DNA from: Algihabitans sp965233705
GTDB lineage: Bacteria > Pseudomonadota > Alphaproteobacteria > Kiloniellales > DSM-21159
Direction of reading: 5' to 3'
Length of the DNA stretch: 64,000 nucleotides
Assembly (NCBI GenBank): GCA_965233705.1
Contig: CBDDTF010000003.1
Location: forward strand, 248,001 to 312,000
Shown: positions 19,934-28,786 of the stretch, piece after piece
How positions within the stretch are numbered: position 1 is the first letter of the stretch
Layout: each line of letters starts with the position of its first letter
Notes under the pieces: model-generated
What the model saw: the letters and a program-made list of their open reading frames with translations, nothing else
What the model was told of the DNA's origin: nothing
The model's database searches: none
Made by a program: the position numbers and the translations under genes

Positions 19934-21730
19934 TCAGAACTGGGCGTCGTCCAGCTCCAGCGTGGTCTCGGCGCCGCGTGTCGTGGCGACGGCGGCGGCG
20001 CTGGCCTGGGGCAGAATGTTTTCGGCGTAGAAGCGCGCCGTCTTGATCTTGCCGTCCAGGAAGCTGGCGTCGCCGTTGGCGGCGGCGAGCTGGCGCGCCG
20101 CCGCGCCGGCCTGGCGGGCCAGGGCCCAGCCGCCGCCCAGCGTGCCGAGCAGCCGCAGGTAGGGCGCGGCGCCGGCGGCGGCGAGGCGCGGGCTGTCGGC
20201 CCAGACCTCGCAGAGCCAGTCGGTCGCCTGCTCCAGGGCCTCGGCGCCGGCGAGCAGGCCGCAGCGCAGGCCGGCGAAGGACTCGCCCGGCAGGGCTTCC
20301 AGGGCTTCGACCTCCCGGCGCACCGTGGCGGCGAAGGCGCGGGCGGGAAAGCCCTTGTGGCGGATGACCTTGCGGTTGACCAGGTCGAGCGCCTGGATGC
20401 CGTTGGTCCCCTCGTAGATCGGCGCGATCCGGGCGTCGCGGTAGTGCTGCGCCGCCCCGGTCTCCTCGACGAAGCCCATGCCGCCGTGCACCTGCACGCC
20501 GAGCGAGGCCACCTCGACGCCGACGTCGGTGCTCCAGGCCTTGACCACGGGCGTGAGCAGCTCGACCACGTCGATCATCTGCTGCTGGCGGGCCCGGCTG
20601 TCCTGGGTTGCGTTGGCGCGGTCGAGCCCGGCCAGGGTGTAGTAGGCCAGGCCGCGCGCCGCCTCGGTCTGCGCCTTCATGGTCAGCAGCATGCGGCGCA
20701 CGTCGGGGTGCTTGACGATCGCCACCGGCGCGCCGGCCTGCTCGGCCAGGTCGCGACTCTGCACCCGGTCGAAGGCGTAGGCGCGGGCCTGCTGATAGGC
20801 CCGCTCGGCGATGCCGATGCCCTGGATGCCGACGGCCAGGCGCGCGTTGTTCATCATGGTGAACATCTGGCGCATGCCCTGGTTTTCCTCGCCGATCAGG
20901 TAGCCGACGGCGCCGCCGGAATCGCCGTAGGCCATGACGCAGGTCGGCGAGGCGTGGATGCCCAGCTTGTGCTCGATCGACACGCAGCGCAGGTCGTTCT
21001 TCGGGCCCAGGCTGCCGTCCTCGTTGATCAGGAACTTGGGCACCAGGAACAGGCTGACGCCGCGCGTGCCCTCCGGCGCGCCGGGCGTGCGCGCCAGCAC
21101 CATGTGCACGATGTTGTCGGTGAAGTCGTGCTCGCCGTAGGTGATGTAGATCTTCTGGCCGGTGATCAGGTGGTGGTCGCCGTTGGGCACCGCGCGGGTC
21201 TTGACCGCGCCGACGTCCGAGCCGGCCTGCGGCTCGGTCAGGTTCATCGTGCCGGTCCACTCGCCGCTGATCAGCTTGGGCAGGTAGGTCTCCTTCTGCG
21301 CCGCGCTGCCGTGGGCGCTGAGCAGCTCGACCGCCCCCTGGGTCAGCAGCGGACAGAGCGCGAAGGCCATGTTGGCGCCGTTCCACATCTCCTGGATCGC
21401 GCCGGCGACCACCCAGGGCAGGCCCTGGCCGCCATAGTCGGGGTCGAAGGGCAGGGTGTTCCAGCCGGCCCCGACGTAGGTGTGGTAGGCCTCCTTGAAG
21501 CCCTCGGGCGTGCGCACCACGCCGTTCTCGAAGACCGCGCCGGCCCGGTCGCCCGGATGGTTGAGCGGCGCCAGCACCTCGCCGGCCAGGCGCCCGGCCT
21601 CCTCCAGCACCTGATCGATGAGCTGCGGGTCCGCTTCGGCGAAGCCCTCGAGATGCGAGAGCTCCTCCAGCCCGGCCAGTTCGCGCAGGGCGAAGCGCAT
21701 GTCGTCGATCGGGGCGCGATAGTCGGCCAT
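19934..21730 (-). CDS. Acyl-CoA dehydrogenase with C-terminal extension (DmdC-like)
   Basis: A 598-residue flavoprotein of the long acyl-CoA dehydrogenase group with the extra C-terminal domain, whose best-known member is 3-methylmercaptopropionyl-CoA dehydrogenase (DmdC). Family features: MNLTEPQAGSDVGAVKT (about 160-176), the HDFTDNIVHMVLAR segment, VQVHGGMGFVEETGAAQHYRDARI, and the presumed catalytic glutamate in PIYEGTNGIQALDL. It catalyses FAD-dependent alpha,beta-oxidation of an acyl-CoA. No other DMSP-demethylation genes are nearby, so the substrate is uncertain. Confidence 0.88.
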   Translation of the reverse strand: MADYRAPIDDMRFALRELAGLEELSHLEGFAEADPQLIDQVLEEAGRLAGEVLAPLNHPGDRAGAVFENGVVRTPEGFKEAYHTYVGAGWNTLPFDPDYGGQGLPWVVAGAIQEMWNGANMAFALCPLLTQGAVELLSAHGSAAQKETYLPKLISGEWTGTMNLTEPQAGSDVGAVKTRAVPNGDHHLITGQKIYITYGEHDFTDNIVHMVLARTPGAPEGTRGVSLFLVPKFLINEDGSLGPKNDLRCVSIEHKLGIHASPTCVMAYGDSGGAVGYLIGEENQGMRQMFTMMNNARLAVGIQGIGIAERAYQQARAYAFDRVQSRDLAEQAGAPVAIVKHPDVRRMLLTMKAQTEAARGLAYYTLAGLDRANATQDSRARQQQMIDVVELLTPVVKAWSTDVGVEVASLGVQVHGGMGFVEETGAAQHYRDARIAPIYEGTNGIQALDLVNRKVIRHKGFPARAFAATVRREVEALEALPGESFAGLRCGLLAGAEALEQATDWLCEVWADSPRLAAAGAAPYLRLLGTLGGGWALARQAGAAARQLAAANGDASFLDGKIKTARFYAENILPQASAAAVATTRGAETTLELDDAQF

Positions 21731-21926
21731 CGGCGGTCCTCCGGAAAAGGCTGCGGCCTCTGGCAGGGCCGCTTGGTCAAACGGACAGTAGGTCGGCGCA
21801 GGGGGGCTGGCAATGGGCCGGCCGGCCTCGCGGCGACGCGCCGCGACCGGCGCGCGCAGGGTCTAGCAAGCGCGATGAAGTCGCCTCAAGACCTTGTCGT
21901 CGCTCCGGCGGTGCCTGGCGGCGGCC

Positions 21927-23630
21927 TTACAGGCTGGCGAGGAAGGTCGGCGGCGCGTCTGTCAGCGCCGCGCCGTCCTGGCCCGCCACCGGGGCCTGGC
22001 GGGCATCGGCCTGCCGCCCCTCGACCTGCCGCCCCTCGACCTGCCGCCCCTCGGCCGGCGGAAAGACCAGGCGCACGCAGGTTCCCTCGCCCGGCGTACT
22101 CTGCATCTCCACCGTGCCGCCGTGCAGTTCGGTCAGGGCCTTGACCAGCGCCAGGCCCAGGCCGGTGCCGCCGGCCTCGCGGTTGTAGCTGTTGTCGAGC
22201 TGATGGAAGGGCTCGAACACCCGGGGCACCTGCTCCGCCTCGACGCCGATGCCGGTGTCGCTGACCGACAGCTCGACCCGGTCGCCGTCGAGGCGGCGGG
22301 CCGCCAGCGTCACCGTTCCGCCGAGCTCGGAGAACTTCACGGCATTGGTCAGCAGGTTGAAGAGGATCTGCTTGATCGCGCGCATGTCGGCGAAGACCAG
22401 CCGGGCGCCCGGGGCGATGTCCAGCGCGAGCTTTACGCCGCGTTCGCGCGCCTTGACCGCGCAGAGCCGGCGGCAGGAGTCGAGCACATCCTCCAGGTCG
22501 AGGTTTTCCGGCTGGATCTCCAGCTTGCCGGCCTCGATCTTGGCGATGTCGAGGATGTCGTTGATCAGCTCCAGCAGGTGTCGCCCGCTGGTGTTGATGT
22601 CGAGGGCATAGTCCGCGTATTGCCGGACCGCCTCGGGGCCGAAGGCCTGCTGCGCGATGATCTCGGAAAAGCCCAGGATCGCGTTCAGGGGCGTGCGCAG
22701 CTCGTGACTCATGGTCGCCAGGAACTGGTTCTTGGCGCGGTTGGCCGCCTCCGCCGCCTGGCGCGCCGTTTCGGCCTCGGCGCGGGCCTGCTCCAGGTCC
22801 TGGGCCAGACGGGACAGCGAGGCGGCCTGCTGTTCCAGCTTCTCCTTCGAGGCGATCAGCTCGTCCTCGTAGCGCTTGCGCTCGGTCACGTCGACCACGG
22901 TCATCTGCAGCGCCGGACGGCCGTCCCAGTCGATCCGTCGCGCGCGCATCTCGATCCAGAGCGGCCTGCCGTCGCGGGTCAGGCTGCGCACCCGCGCGAA
23001 ATGATCGAGATGGGCCTCCGCGTCGGCCCGGCGGCACAGCCGGACAGAGCCCTCGCGCTCTTCGGGCGAGACGAGGTGCAGCAGGTCGGGCTCGGCCAGC
23101 ACCTCTTCCGGAGTGCCGTAGCCGTAGATCTTGGCGAAGGCGGCGTTGGCGAACAGCGGCCGGTGGTGGCGGTGGATGATGATCCCCTGCAGCGAGCCTT
23201 CGATCAGGGCCGACAGGCGGCTCTCGCGGTCGCGCAGCTCGGCCTGCTGGGCGCGCAGGTCGGTGACGTCGATCGCCGTGCCCAGAATGCGCGCCACCCG
23301 GCCGGAGGCGCCGAACAGCGGCGACAGCGACATCAGCCAGACCCGGCGCTCGCCGTCGATCACCAGCTCCTCGTCGTACTCGATCACCTCGCCGGCCTGC
23401 ACACAGGCGCGGTAGCGGCCGTTGAGACGGGCGGCGAGGTTCGGGTCGGCCAGGTCGTCGGGGCGGCATCCGCTCGCCTGTTCGTGCGACAGGCCGGAGC
23501 GCTCCTCGTTGCGCCGATTGAAGGCGGCGTAGCGGAACTCGCCGGTGGGCAACACGTCGACGACAAAGGTCGGCGCCCCGATCGGATCGAGGAGGCGCTT
23601 CAACTCCGTGGTGTCGAAGGTGAGCAGCAT
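21927..23630 (-). CDS. PAS-domain hybrid-type sensor histidine kinase (no receiver)
   Basis: A 567-residue cytoplasmic kinase without membrane segments. It has two PAS domains (about 10-125 and 135-255, the second followed by a PAC motif VVDVTERKRYEDEL), a coiled coil at 255-300, and the H-box MSHELRTPLNAILGFSE with His309. The ATPase motifs are NLLTNAVKFS, DTGIGVE and GTGLGLALVK. The C-terminal 45 residues are low-complexity and contain EGRQV repeats made by a 15-bp tandem repeat. No partner response regulator is adjacent. Confidence 0.92.
   Translation of the reverse strand: MLLTFDTTELKRLLDPIGAPTFVVDVLPTGEFRYAAFNRRNEERSGLSHEQASGCRPDDLADPNLAARLNGRYRACVQAGEVIEYDEELVIDGERRVWLMSLSPLFGASGRVARILGTAIDVTDLRAQQAELRDRESRLSALIEGSLQGIIIHRHHRPLFANAAFAKIYGYGTPEEVLAEPDLLHLVSPEEREGSVRLCRRADAEAHLDHFARVRSLTRDGRPLWIEMRARRIDWDGRPALQMTVVDVTERKRYEDELIASKEKLEQQAASLSRLAQDLEQARAEAETARQAAEAANRAKNQFLATMSHELRTPLNAILGFSEIIAQQAFGPEAVRQYADYALDINTSGRHLLELINDILDIAKIEAGKLEIQPENLDLEDVLDSCRRLCAVKARERGVKLALDIAPGARLVFADMRAIKQILFNLLTNAVKFSELGGTVTLAARRLDGDRVELSVSDTGIGVEAEQVPRVFEPFHQLDNSYNREAGGTGLGLALVKALTELHGGTVEMQSTPGEGTCVRLVFPPAEGRQVEGRQVEGRQADARQAPVAGQDGAALTDAPPTFLASL
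22008..22052 (-). repeat. 15-bp tandem repeat inside the PAS kinase gene
   Basis: Three units of GACCTGCCGCCCCTC (the first with one change) are read in frame as EGRQV units near the C-terminus of the kinase. Confidence 0.9.
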
Positions 23631-23736
23631 GACGGCAGGCCGGCCAGGTCGGCAGAAGTCCGCAAGGGCCCACCAATCTTATTCAAAGGCATTAACCAAT
23701 GAATAACGGGGCCGGCTTGTGGCGCCCGCGCTCGGC

Positions 23737-25185
23737 CTAAGCCTCTGGGGTGACGACCTTTCCGGGGTTCATCAGGCCATGCGGGTCGAAGGCGCGCTTG
23801 ACCCGCCGCATCATCTCGATCTCCACCGCCGGTTTCAGGCGCACCGCCTCCTCGACCTTCAGGCGGCCGACCCCGTGCTCGGCCGAGAAGGAGCCGTCGA
23901 AGCCGGCGACGATGTCGTGGACGGCGGTGCTCATCTCGCCCCAGAGCGCGAGGAACGCCTGGCGGTCCATGCCCGGCGGCTGGCTCAGGTTGAAGTGGAT
24001 GTTGCCGTCGCCGACGTGGCCGAAGGGCACCGGGCGGATGCCGGGCAGGCGCCGCTGCGCCTCGGCGGCGGCGGCGGCGATGAAGTCGGGGACCTTGCTG
24101 ACCGGTACCGAAACGTCGTGCTTGATCGAGCCGCCCTCGTGCTTCTGCGCCTCGACCAGGCCTTCGCGCAGGCGCCAGAATGCGGCGGCCTGCTGGGCGT
24201 TCTGGGCGATCGCGGCGTCGCTCACCAGGCCCGCCTCGAAGGCCTCGGCGAGCATCGCCTCCAGGGCCTGTCCGAGCTGGCCCTGCTCCTGGCCGCCGTA
24301 GAGCTCGATCAGCGCGTACCAAGGGTGCGCTTGCGCCAGCGGGTCGGTGCAGCCCTCGACGTGGGTCACCGCCATCTCCAGGCCGATGCGCGGCATCAGC
24401 TCGAAGGAGGTCACGGCCTCGCCGGTGGCGCGCCGGGCGCGGCCCAGCACCTGGACGGCCGCCGCCGGGTCGGGCAGCGCCAGCAGGGCGGTGACCACCT
24501 CGCGCGGCCGGGCGTAGAGCTTGAGCACGGCGGCGGTGATCACTCCCAGGCTGCCCTCGGCGCCGATGAACAGGTGTTTGAGGTCGTAGCCGGTGTTGTC
24601 CTTACGCAGGCCGCGCAGGCCGTCCCAGCGCTGGCCGTCGGGCAGCACCACCTCCAGGCCGAGGGTCAGGTCGCGGGCGTTGCCGTAGCGCAGAACCTGC
24701 ACACCGCCGGCGTTGGTCGCCAGGTTGCCGCCGATCTGGCAGCTCCCCTCGGCGCCCAGGCTGAGCGGGAAAAGGCGGTCGGCCTCGGCGGCGGCGCGCT
24801 GTACGTCGGAGAGGATGCAGCCGGCCTCGACGGTGATCGTGAAGTTGTCGGCATCGAGCGCGCGGATGCGGTTCAGCCGGCCGAGGCAGAGCAGCAGTTC
24901 CGCGCCGCTCTGGTCGGGCGTGGCGCCGCCGCACAGGCCGGTGTTGCCGCCCTGCGGCACGACCGGCACCCGCGCCTCGGCGCAGAGCCGCACCACCTCG
25001 GCCACCTCGGCGCTGCTGCCAGGGCGCACCAGGAAGGGCGTGCGGCCGGTGTAGAGGCCGCGTTGGTCCGCCAGGTGCGGCGCCAAGTCGGCGGGGTCGG
25101 TGACCAGGTGGCGGGCGCCGACCACGCCGGCGATCGCCTCCTTCAGGCGCGAGATGCGGTCGGGGAGGGGGCTGCTGTCGGGCAT
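23737..25185 (-). CDS. FAD-binding oxidoreductase, D-2-hydroxyglutarate/D-lactate dehydrogenase type
   Basis: A 482-residue FAD_binding_4 / FAD-oxidase_C protein. The FAD-binding region has VVPQGGNTGLCGG (about 74-86) and QIGGNLATNAGGVQVLRYGN. The C-terminal domain has the metal/substrate motif FGHVGDGNIHFN and the closing SAEHGVG...NPGKV. This set is typical of D-2-hydroxyglutarate dehydrogenases and related D-2-hydroxyacid dehydrogenases. It precedes the Sua5 gene's 3' end by ten bases on the same strand, so the two may be co-transcribed. The exact substrate is not decided by sequence. Confidence 0.9.
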   Translation of the reverse strand: MPDSSPLPDRISRLKEAIAGVVGARHLVTDPADLAPHLADQRGLYTGRTPFLVRPGSSAEVAEVVRLCAEARVPVVPQGGNTGLCGGATPDQSGAELLLCLGRLNRIRALDADNFTITVEAGCILSDVQRAAAEADRLFPLSLGAEGSCQIGGNLATNAGGVQVLRYGNARDLTLGLEVVLPDGQRWDGLRGLRKDNTGYDLKHLFIGAEGSLGVITAAVLKLYARPREVVTALLALPDPAAAVQVLGRARRATGEAVTSFELMPRIGLEMAVTHVEGCTDPLAQAHPWYALIELYGGQEQGQLGQALEAMLAEAFEAGLVSDAAIAQNAQQAAAFWRLREGLVEAQKHEGGSIKHDVSVPVSKVPDFIAAAAAEAQRRLPGIRPVPFGHVGDGNIHFNLSQPPGMDRQAFLALWGEMSTAVHDIVAGFDGSFSAEHGVGRLKVEEAVRLKPAVEIEMMRRVKRAFDPHGLMNPGKVVTPEA

Positions 25186-25195
25186 GGTCTCGAAT

Positions 25196-26257
25196 CTAGC
25201 GGCTCTCGCGCGTCCGCGCCACCGTGGCGGGAGCGCCCGCCGCCGGGCGCGGCGCGGCGGCGCGGCGCAGCCGGTCGCGGATCGCCAGGCCCAACCCGCG
25301 CGCCGGAATCGGCATCGCCGCGATGGCGCGCAGGCCGGCGACGTCGAGCCGACGCAGATAGGCGAAGAGGTTGGCCGCCGCCTCGTCCAGATCGCCGCGC
25401 GGCGAGAGGTTGAGCGTGACGGCCGCGCCCCGCGGCACCTCGGGCCCGAAGGCGAGCAGCGCCTCGTCGGCGGCGACCTCGCTGGCCTCCAGGCGCACCG
25501 GCAGGCGCGGCGCGTAGTGGCTTTCCAGCAGTCCCGGCGAGGCCAGGGCGGCGGCCTGGTCGGTGGCTTGGCCGGCGGCCTGTCCGGCGGGGGATGGCGT
25601 GGCGGGCATGACGCCCAGCAGCTCGGCCAACCGTTCGGCCGCCAGGCCGCCGTGACGCAGCAGGCGCGGCACCTCGCCCGAGAGGTCGAGCACGGTGGAC
25701 TCCACGCCGACGCGGCAGGGACCGCCGTCGAGGATCAGGTCGACGGCCGCGCCCAGCTCGGCGGCCACGTCGGCCGCGGTGGTCGGGCTGATGCGCCCGG
25801 CGCGGTTGGCGCTGGGCGCGGCGAGCGGGCCGGCGACGGCCTGCAGCAGGTCCAGGGCGACCGGCTGGTCGGGCACCCGCACCGCCTGGGTGTCCAGGCC
25901 GGCCGAGCAGAGCAGCGAGACGCGGCAGCCGGCCCGGCGCGGCAGCACCAGGGTCAGCGGGCCGGGCCAGCAGGCCGCGGCCAGCCGCTCGGCGCGGGCG
26001 TCGAAGACCACCTCGGCGGCGGCCGCCTCGGCGGTGTGGAAATGCGCGATCAGCGGGTTGAAGCGGGGGCGCTGCTTGGCGGCGAAGATCCGCGCCACGG
26101 CGGCATCGTCGGTGGCGTCGGCGCCCAGTCCGTAGACCGTCTCGGTGGGGAAGGCGACCAGGCCGCCGGCGCGCAGCAGGGCGCAGGCCTCGGCGACGGC
26201 CTCGGGATCGGCGCTCCGGACGCGGGCCGGGGGGGAGCCTCTGTGCGCGCTGGTCAT
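25196..26257 (-). CDS. L-threonylcarbamoyladenylate synthase (Sua5/TsaC)
   Basis: A 353-residue two-domain enzyme of the longer Sua5 type. The YrdC domain (about 15-205) has the PTETVYGLG motif, the nucleotide-binding AAKQRPRFNPLI, PSANRAGRISPTTA and the GVESTV segment. The C-terminal Sua5 domain begins near LESHYAPRLPVRL. It makes threonylcarbamoyl-AMP for the t6A37 modification of ANN-decoding tRNAs. The linker between domains is Ala/Gln-rich (AGQAAGQATDQAA). It is upstream of the FAD dehydrogenase gene. Confidence 0.94.
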   Translation of the reverse strand: MTSAHRGSPPARVRSADPEAVAEACALLRAGGLVAFPTETVYGLGADATDDAAVARIFAAKQRPRFNPLIAHFHTAEAAAAEVVFDARAERLAAACWPGPLTLVLPRRAGCRVSLLCSAGLDTQAVRVPDQPVALDLLQAVAGPLAAPSANRAGRISPTTAADVAAELGAAVDLILDGGPCRVGVESTVLDLSGEVPRLLRHGGLAAERLAELLGVMPATPSPAGQAAGQATDQAAALASPGLLESHYAPRLPVRLEASEVAADEALLAFGPEVPRGAAVTLNLSPRGDLDEAAANLFAYLRRLDVAGLRAIAAMPIPARGLGLAIRDRLRRAAAPRPAAGAPATVARTRESR

Positions 26258-26667
26258 GGCCGGGTTGGCGTAGCGGCTCGGCGCGGCGCTGTCCAGCCCG
26301 GCCGCGCGGCGGCGGGCGCGGCGCGCAAATGCGGAAGCCGCCAGCGAGGTGGCGGCTTCCGGCTTCGCTCCTAAGAGGCCGTTGGTCCCCGGCGCGTTGC
26401 GCCATCCCTGGTCGGGCGGGGCTCATCCGGCACCCTCGCCGCACGGGCATTGCGGCGAGCTAGCGTCGTCGCCGTCTCCGGGCGGGCCGAAGGTCGCGAC
26501 CACGTGGAGGAAAGCCTGCGCCCGCAATTCCCCTGCGTCAAGCGGGGAAATAGGGCAGCGCTGCTGACGCACCTGCCGGCGGCGACCGGACGCGGGTGCG
26601 GGATTATGCTGCATCCGGCCGGGACGCGCGTTATGGTGCAGCGCAGCAAATCGGGAAGGAAAGAGGC
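26258..26667. other. 410-base intergenic region with one strong hairpin
   Basis: This gap lies between the divergent Sua5 and ParA genes. It contains a perfect 11-bp hairpin, GGAAGCCGCCA (26333-26343) with TGGCGGCTTCC (26350-26360), without a U-run on either strand. No coding frame with recognisable protein character and no tRNA was found. The hairpin could end an unannotated small RNA transcript coming from the right, but nothing proves that. Confidence 0.5.
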
Positions 26668-27303
26668 ATGGCCGCGAAGATCATCACCGTGGCGCAGCAG
26701 AAGGGCGGCGCCGGCAAGACGACCCTGGCGGCCCATCTGGCGGTCGCCTACACCGCCGCGCGCAAGCGGGTCGCCGTGGTCGACATCGACCCGCAGCAGT
26801 CGCTGACCATGTGGTACCGCCTGCGCGAGGCGCGGCTGGGCGACGCCGGCGCCGGGCTGCTGGTCAGCCAGATCGGCGGCTGGCGACTGCGCAACGAGGT
26901 CGAGCGTCTGGCCCGCGACCGCGACGTGGTGCTGATCGACTCGCCGCCGCATGCCGAGACCGAGGCGAAGATCGCGGTGCGCGCGGCGGATCTGGTGGTG
27001 GTGCCGGTGCAGCCCTCGCCGATGGACGTCTGGGCGACAAGGCCGACGCTGGAGCTGGCGGCCGGGGAGGAGCGGCCGGCGCTGCTGGTGCTCAACCGCG
27101 TGCCGCCGCGCGCCAAGTTGACCGAGGAGATGCTGGCCGAGGTGAGCGATCTGGGCGGCCAGGTCGCCCAGGCGCGGATCGGCAACCGGGTGGTCTTCGC
27201 CGCCGCCTTGGCCGAGGGGCGTGCGGTCGGCGAGGTGCAGCCGAGCGGCAAGGCGGCGCAGGAGATCGCCGCGCTGGCCCGTGAGATTCTCAAGACGGCG
27301 TGA
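26668..27303 (+). CDS. ParA-family ATPase
   Basis: A 211-residue deviant-Walker ATPase of the short ParA type. Its P-loop is QQKGGAGKTT (signature Lys12, Lys17), with VVDIDPQQSLTMWY (Walker A'), VLIDSPPHAETEAKIAVRAADLVVVPVQPS (Walker B region) and VLNRVPPRAKL. Such orphan ParA proteins position DNA, chemoreceptors, carboxysomes or other cargo. No parB or parS is adjacent, so it is not a plasmid partition pair. I used the ATG at 26668, preceded by GGAAAGAGG. Confidence 0.88.
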   Translation: MAAKIITVAQQKGGAGKTTLAAHLAVAYTAARKRVAVVDIDPQQSLTMWYRLREARLGDAGAGLLVSQIGGWRLRNEVERLARDRDVVLIDSPPHAETEAKIAVRAADLVVVPVQPSPMDVWATRPTLELAAGEERPALLVLNRVPPRAKLTEEMLAEVSDLGGQVAQARIGNRVVFAAALAEGRAVGEVQPSGKAAQEIAALAREILKTA

Positions 27304-27325
27304 GCGGGGGGCGGCGCGGCGGCGC

Positions 27326-27868
27326 TCAGGCCGCGGCCAGGCGGTCGCGCAGATCCTCGAACCAGGCCAGGCGCGCCTGGGTGGTGCCGATCTCCAGGTC
27401 CAGCCAGGCCGGCAGCTCGCCGCCGGCCGCCGGCTCGTGGCCGCGCAGGTCGAGCAGCCGCGCCAGCTCGCGCTCGAAGATTTCGACCAGCAGGTCGGCC
27501 TGCTCCATCTGCAGCTCCGCCGGCAGGACATGCAGGAAGCGCATCTTCAAGGCGATGATCAGCTTGTTCACGTCGGTGACCTGCGCGCGCAGGTTGGAGG
27601 CGAGCAGGCGCTGCAGCTCGCTGCGGCCTGTCTCGGTCAGGCGCAGCCGGGCGTCGTCGTCGCCGTCGCTTTCCGGCTCGACCAACCCCTCCACCTTGAG
27701 CAGCTCGAGCGGCGAGGCCAGCAGGTCGAGCGAGGGGCCCACCATGCGGCCGGTGAAGTGCCGCACCTCGCTGGCGACCTCGGCATAGCCGCGCGGCCCG
27801 TCGGCCAGCAGGCCGAGCGCCAGAAGGCGGATCGCTTCGCTCGGGACAAGGGAGTTGTCGCGATACAT
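27326..27868 (-). CDS. PadR-like transcriptional regulator
   Basis: A 180-residue protein with an N-terminal winged helix (EAIRLLALGLLADGPRGYAEVASEVRHFTGRMVGPSLDLLASPLELLKVEGLVEP, in short segments) and a helical C-terminal half, in the manner of PadR regulators. The match is general, not close. ATG 27868 fits the usual family N-terminus. Seventy bases upstream lies a Fur-like box (27938-27962), suggesting iron control of this regulator. It converges on the ParA gene, with 22 bases between the stops. Confidence 0.65.
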   Translation of the reverse strand: MYRDNSLVPSEAIRLLALGLLADGPRGYAEVASEVRHFTGRMVGPSLDLLASPLELLKVEGLVEPESDGDDDARLRLTETGRSELQRLLASNLRAQVTDVNKLIIALKMRFLHVLPAELQMEQADLLVEIFERELARLLDLRGHEPAAGGELPAWLDLEIGTTQARLAWFEDLRDRLAAA

Positions 27869-27937
27869 GGCCGGCGCCCTTTGCTGCGGGAACTGATCTA
27901 TATCATAGGGCGCTGACACCCGAATGTCGAGAGCCGC

Positions 27938-27962
27938 GCAAACGATAATCATTCTCATTTGC
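27938..27962 (-). promoter_or_regulatory. Fur-like iron box upstream of the PadR-like gene
   Basis: The minus strand reads TGAGAATGATTATCG, a near match to the 7-1-7 Fur core TGATAATnATTATCA, within a larger inverted repeat flanked by GCAAA and TTTGC. It lies 70 bases upstream of the PadR-like start and 50 bases downstream of the LivF stop. Control of the regulator by Fur or a related iron sensor is inferred. Confidence 0.55.
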
Positions 27963-28012
27963 GGCTGGCACGGCGATCCTGCGCCTTTCCGCCGGCCGCC
28001 GGGCGGCCCGGC

Positions 28013-28786
28013 TCAGACCGTCAGGTAGGCCTGGCGCAGGGCGTCGTCGGCCATCAGCGCGGCCATGGCGCCCTGGTAGCGGATGCGGCCGCCCTCGATC
28101 ACGTAGGCGCGGTCCGACAGCTCCTTGGCGAAGTAGAGGTTCTGTTCGCTGAGCAGCAGGCTCAGCCCCTCGCGCTTGAGGGCGGCGATGGTGCGCGCCA
28201 TCTGCTCGACGATCACCGGCGCCAGGCCCTCGGAGGGCTCGTCCAGCAGCAGCACCCGCGGGTTGCCCATCAGGGTCCGCGCGATGGTCAGCATCTGCTG
28301 CTCGCCCCCCGACATGCGCCCGCCGGGGCGGTCGCGCAGCTCGCCCAGGTTGGGGAACAGGGCGAAGAGCTTCTCCGGCGTCCACTGCGGCGCGTCCGGA
28401 CGCGGCGGCTGGCGGCCGACCTCCAGGTTCTCCATGACCGTCAAGCCGGAGAAGATCCGCCGCTCCTCCGGCACGTAGCCGAGGCCGGCGCGGGCGATGC
28501 GGTGGGCGGGCAGGCGGGCGAGGTCGAGGTGGTCGAGCCGGCGCCGGCCGCGCACCTGCGCGACCAGGCCGGCGATCGCCTTCAGGGTGGTCGACTTGCC
28601 GGCGCCGTTGCGCCCGAGCAGGGCCACCACCTCGCCGCGGCCGAGCGACAGCGAGACCTCGAAGAGGATCCGGGCGCGGCCGTAGTAGGCGTCGAGCCCC
28701 TCGACCGAGAGCAGGGGCGTCGCGCCTTCGCCGCCGGAGACGGCGGCGGGGGCGGAGGAGGCGCAAGCGGAGGCGGCGGCCGTCAT
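28013..28786 (-). CDS. livF: Branched-chain amino-acid-type ABC transporter ATPase (LivF)
   Basis: A 257-residue ATPase with Walker A GRNGAGKST, the LivF-typical GLGYVPEERRIFSGLTVMENL, the signature MSGGEQQML and Walker B VLLLDEPSEGLAP. It is the last gene of the Liv operon and overlaps livG by four bases (ATGA). It powers uptake together with LivG. The first 20 residues are an unconserved Ala/Ser-rich extension. Confidence 0.93.
   Translation of the reverse strand: MTAAASACASSAPAAVSGGEGATPLLSVEGLDAYYGRARILFEVSLSLGRGEVVALLGRNGAGKSTTLKAIAGLVAQVRGRRRLDHLDLARLPAHRIARAGLGYVPEERRIFSGLTVMENLEVGRQPPRPDAPQWTPEKLFALFPNLGELRDRPGGRMSGGEQQMLTIARTLMGNPRVLLLDEPSEGLAPVIVEQMARTIAALKREGLSLLLSEQNLYFAKELSDRAYVIEGGRIRYQGAMAALMADDALRQAYLTV

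Noticed and set aside
26668..27303. A plasmid-type parAB partition locus
   Set aside because: No parB gene or parS-like repeats lie nearby, and all flanking genes are chromosomal housekeeping or transport genes.
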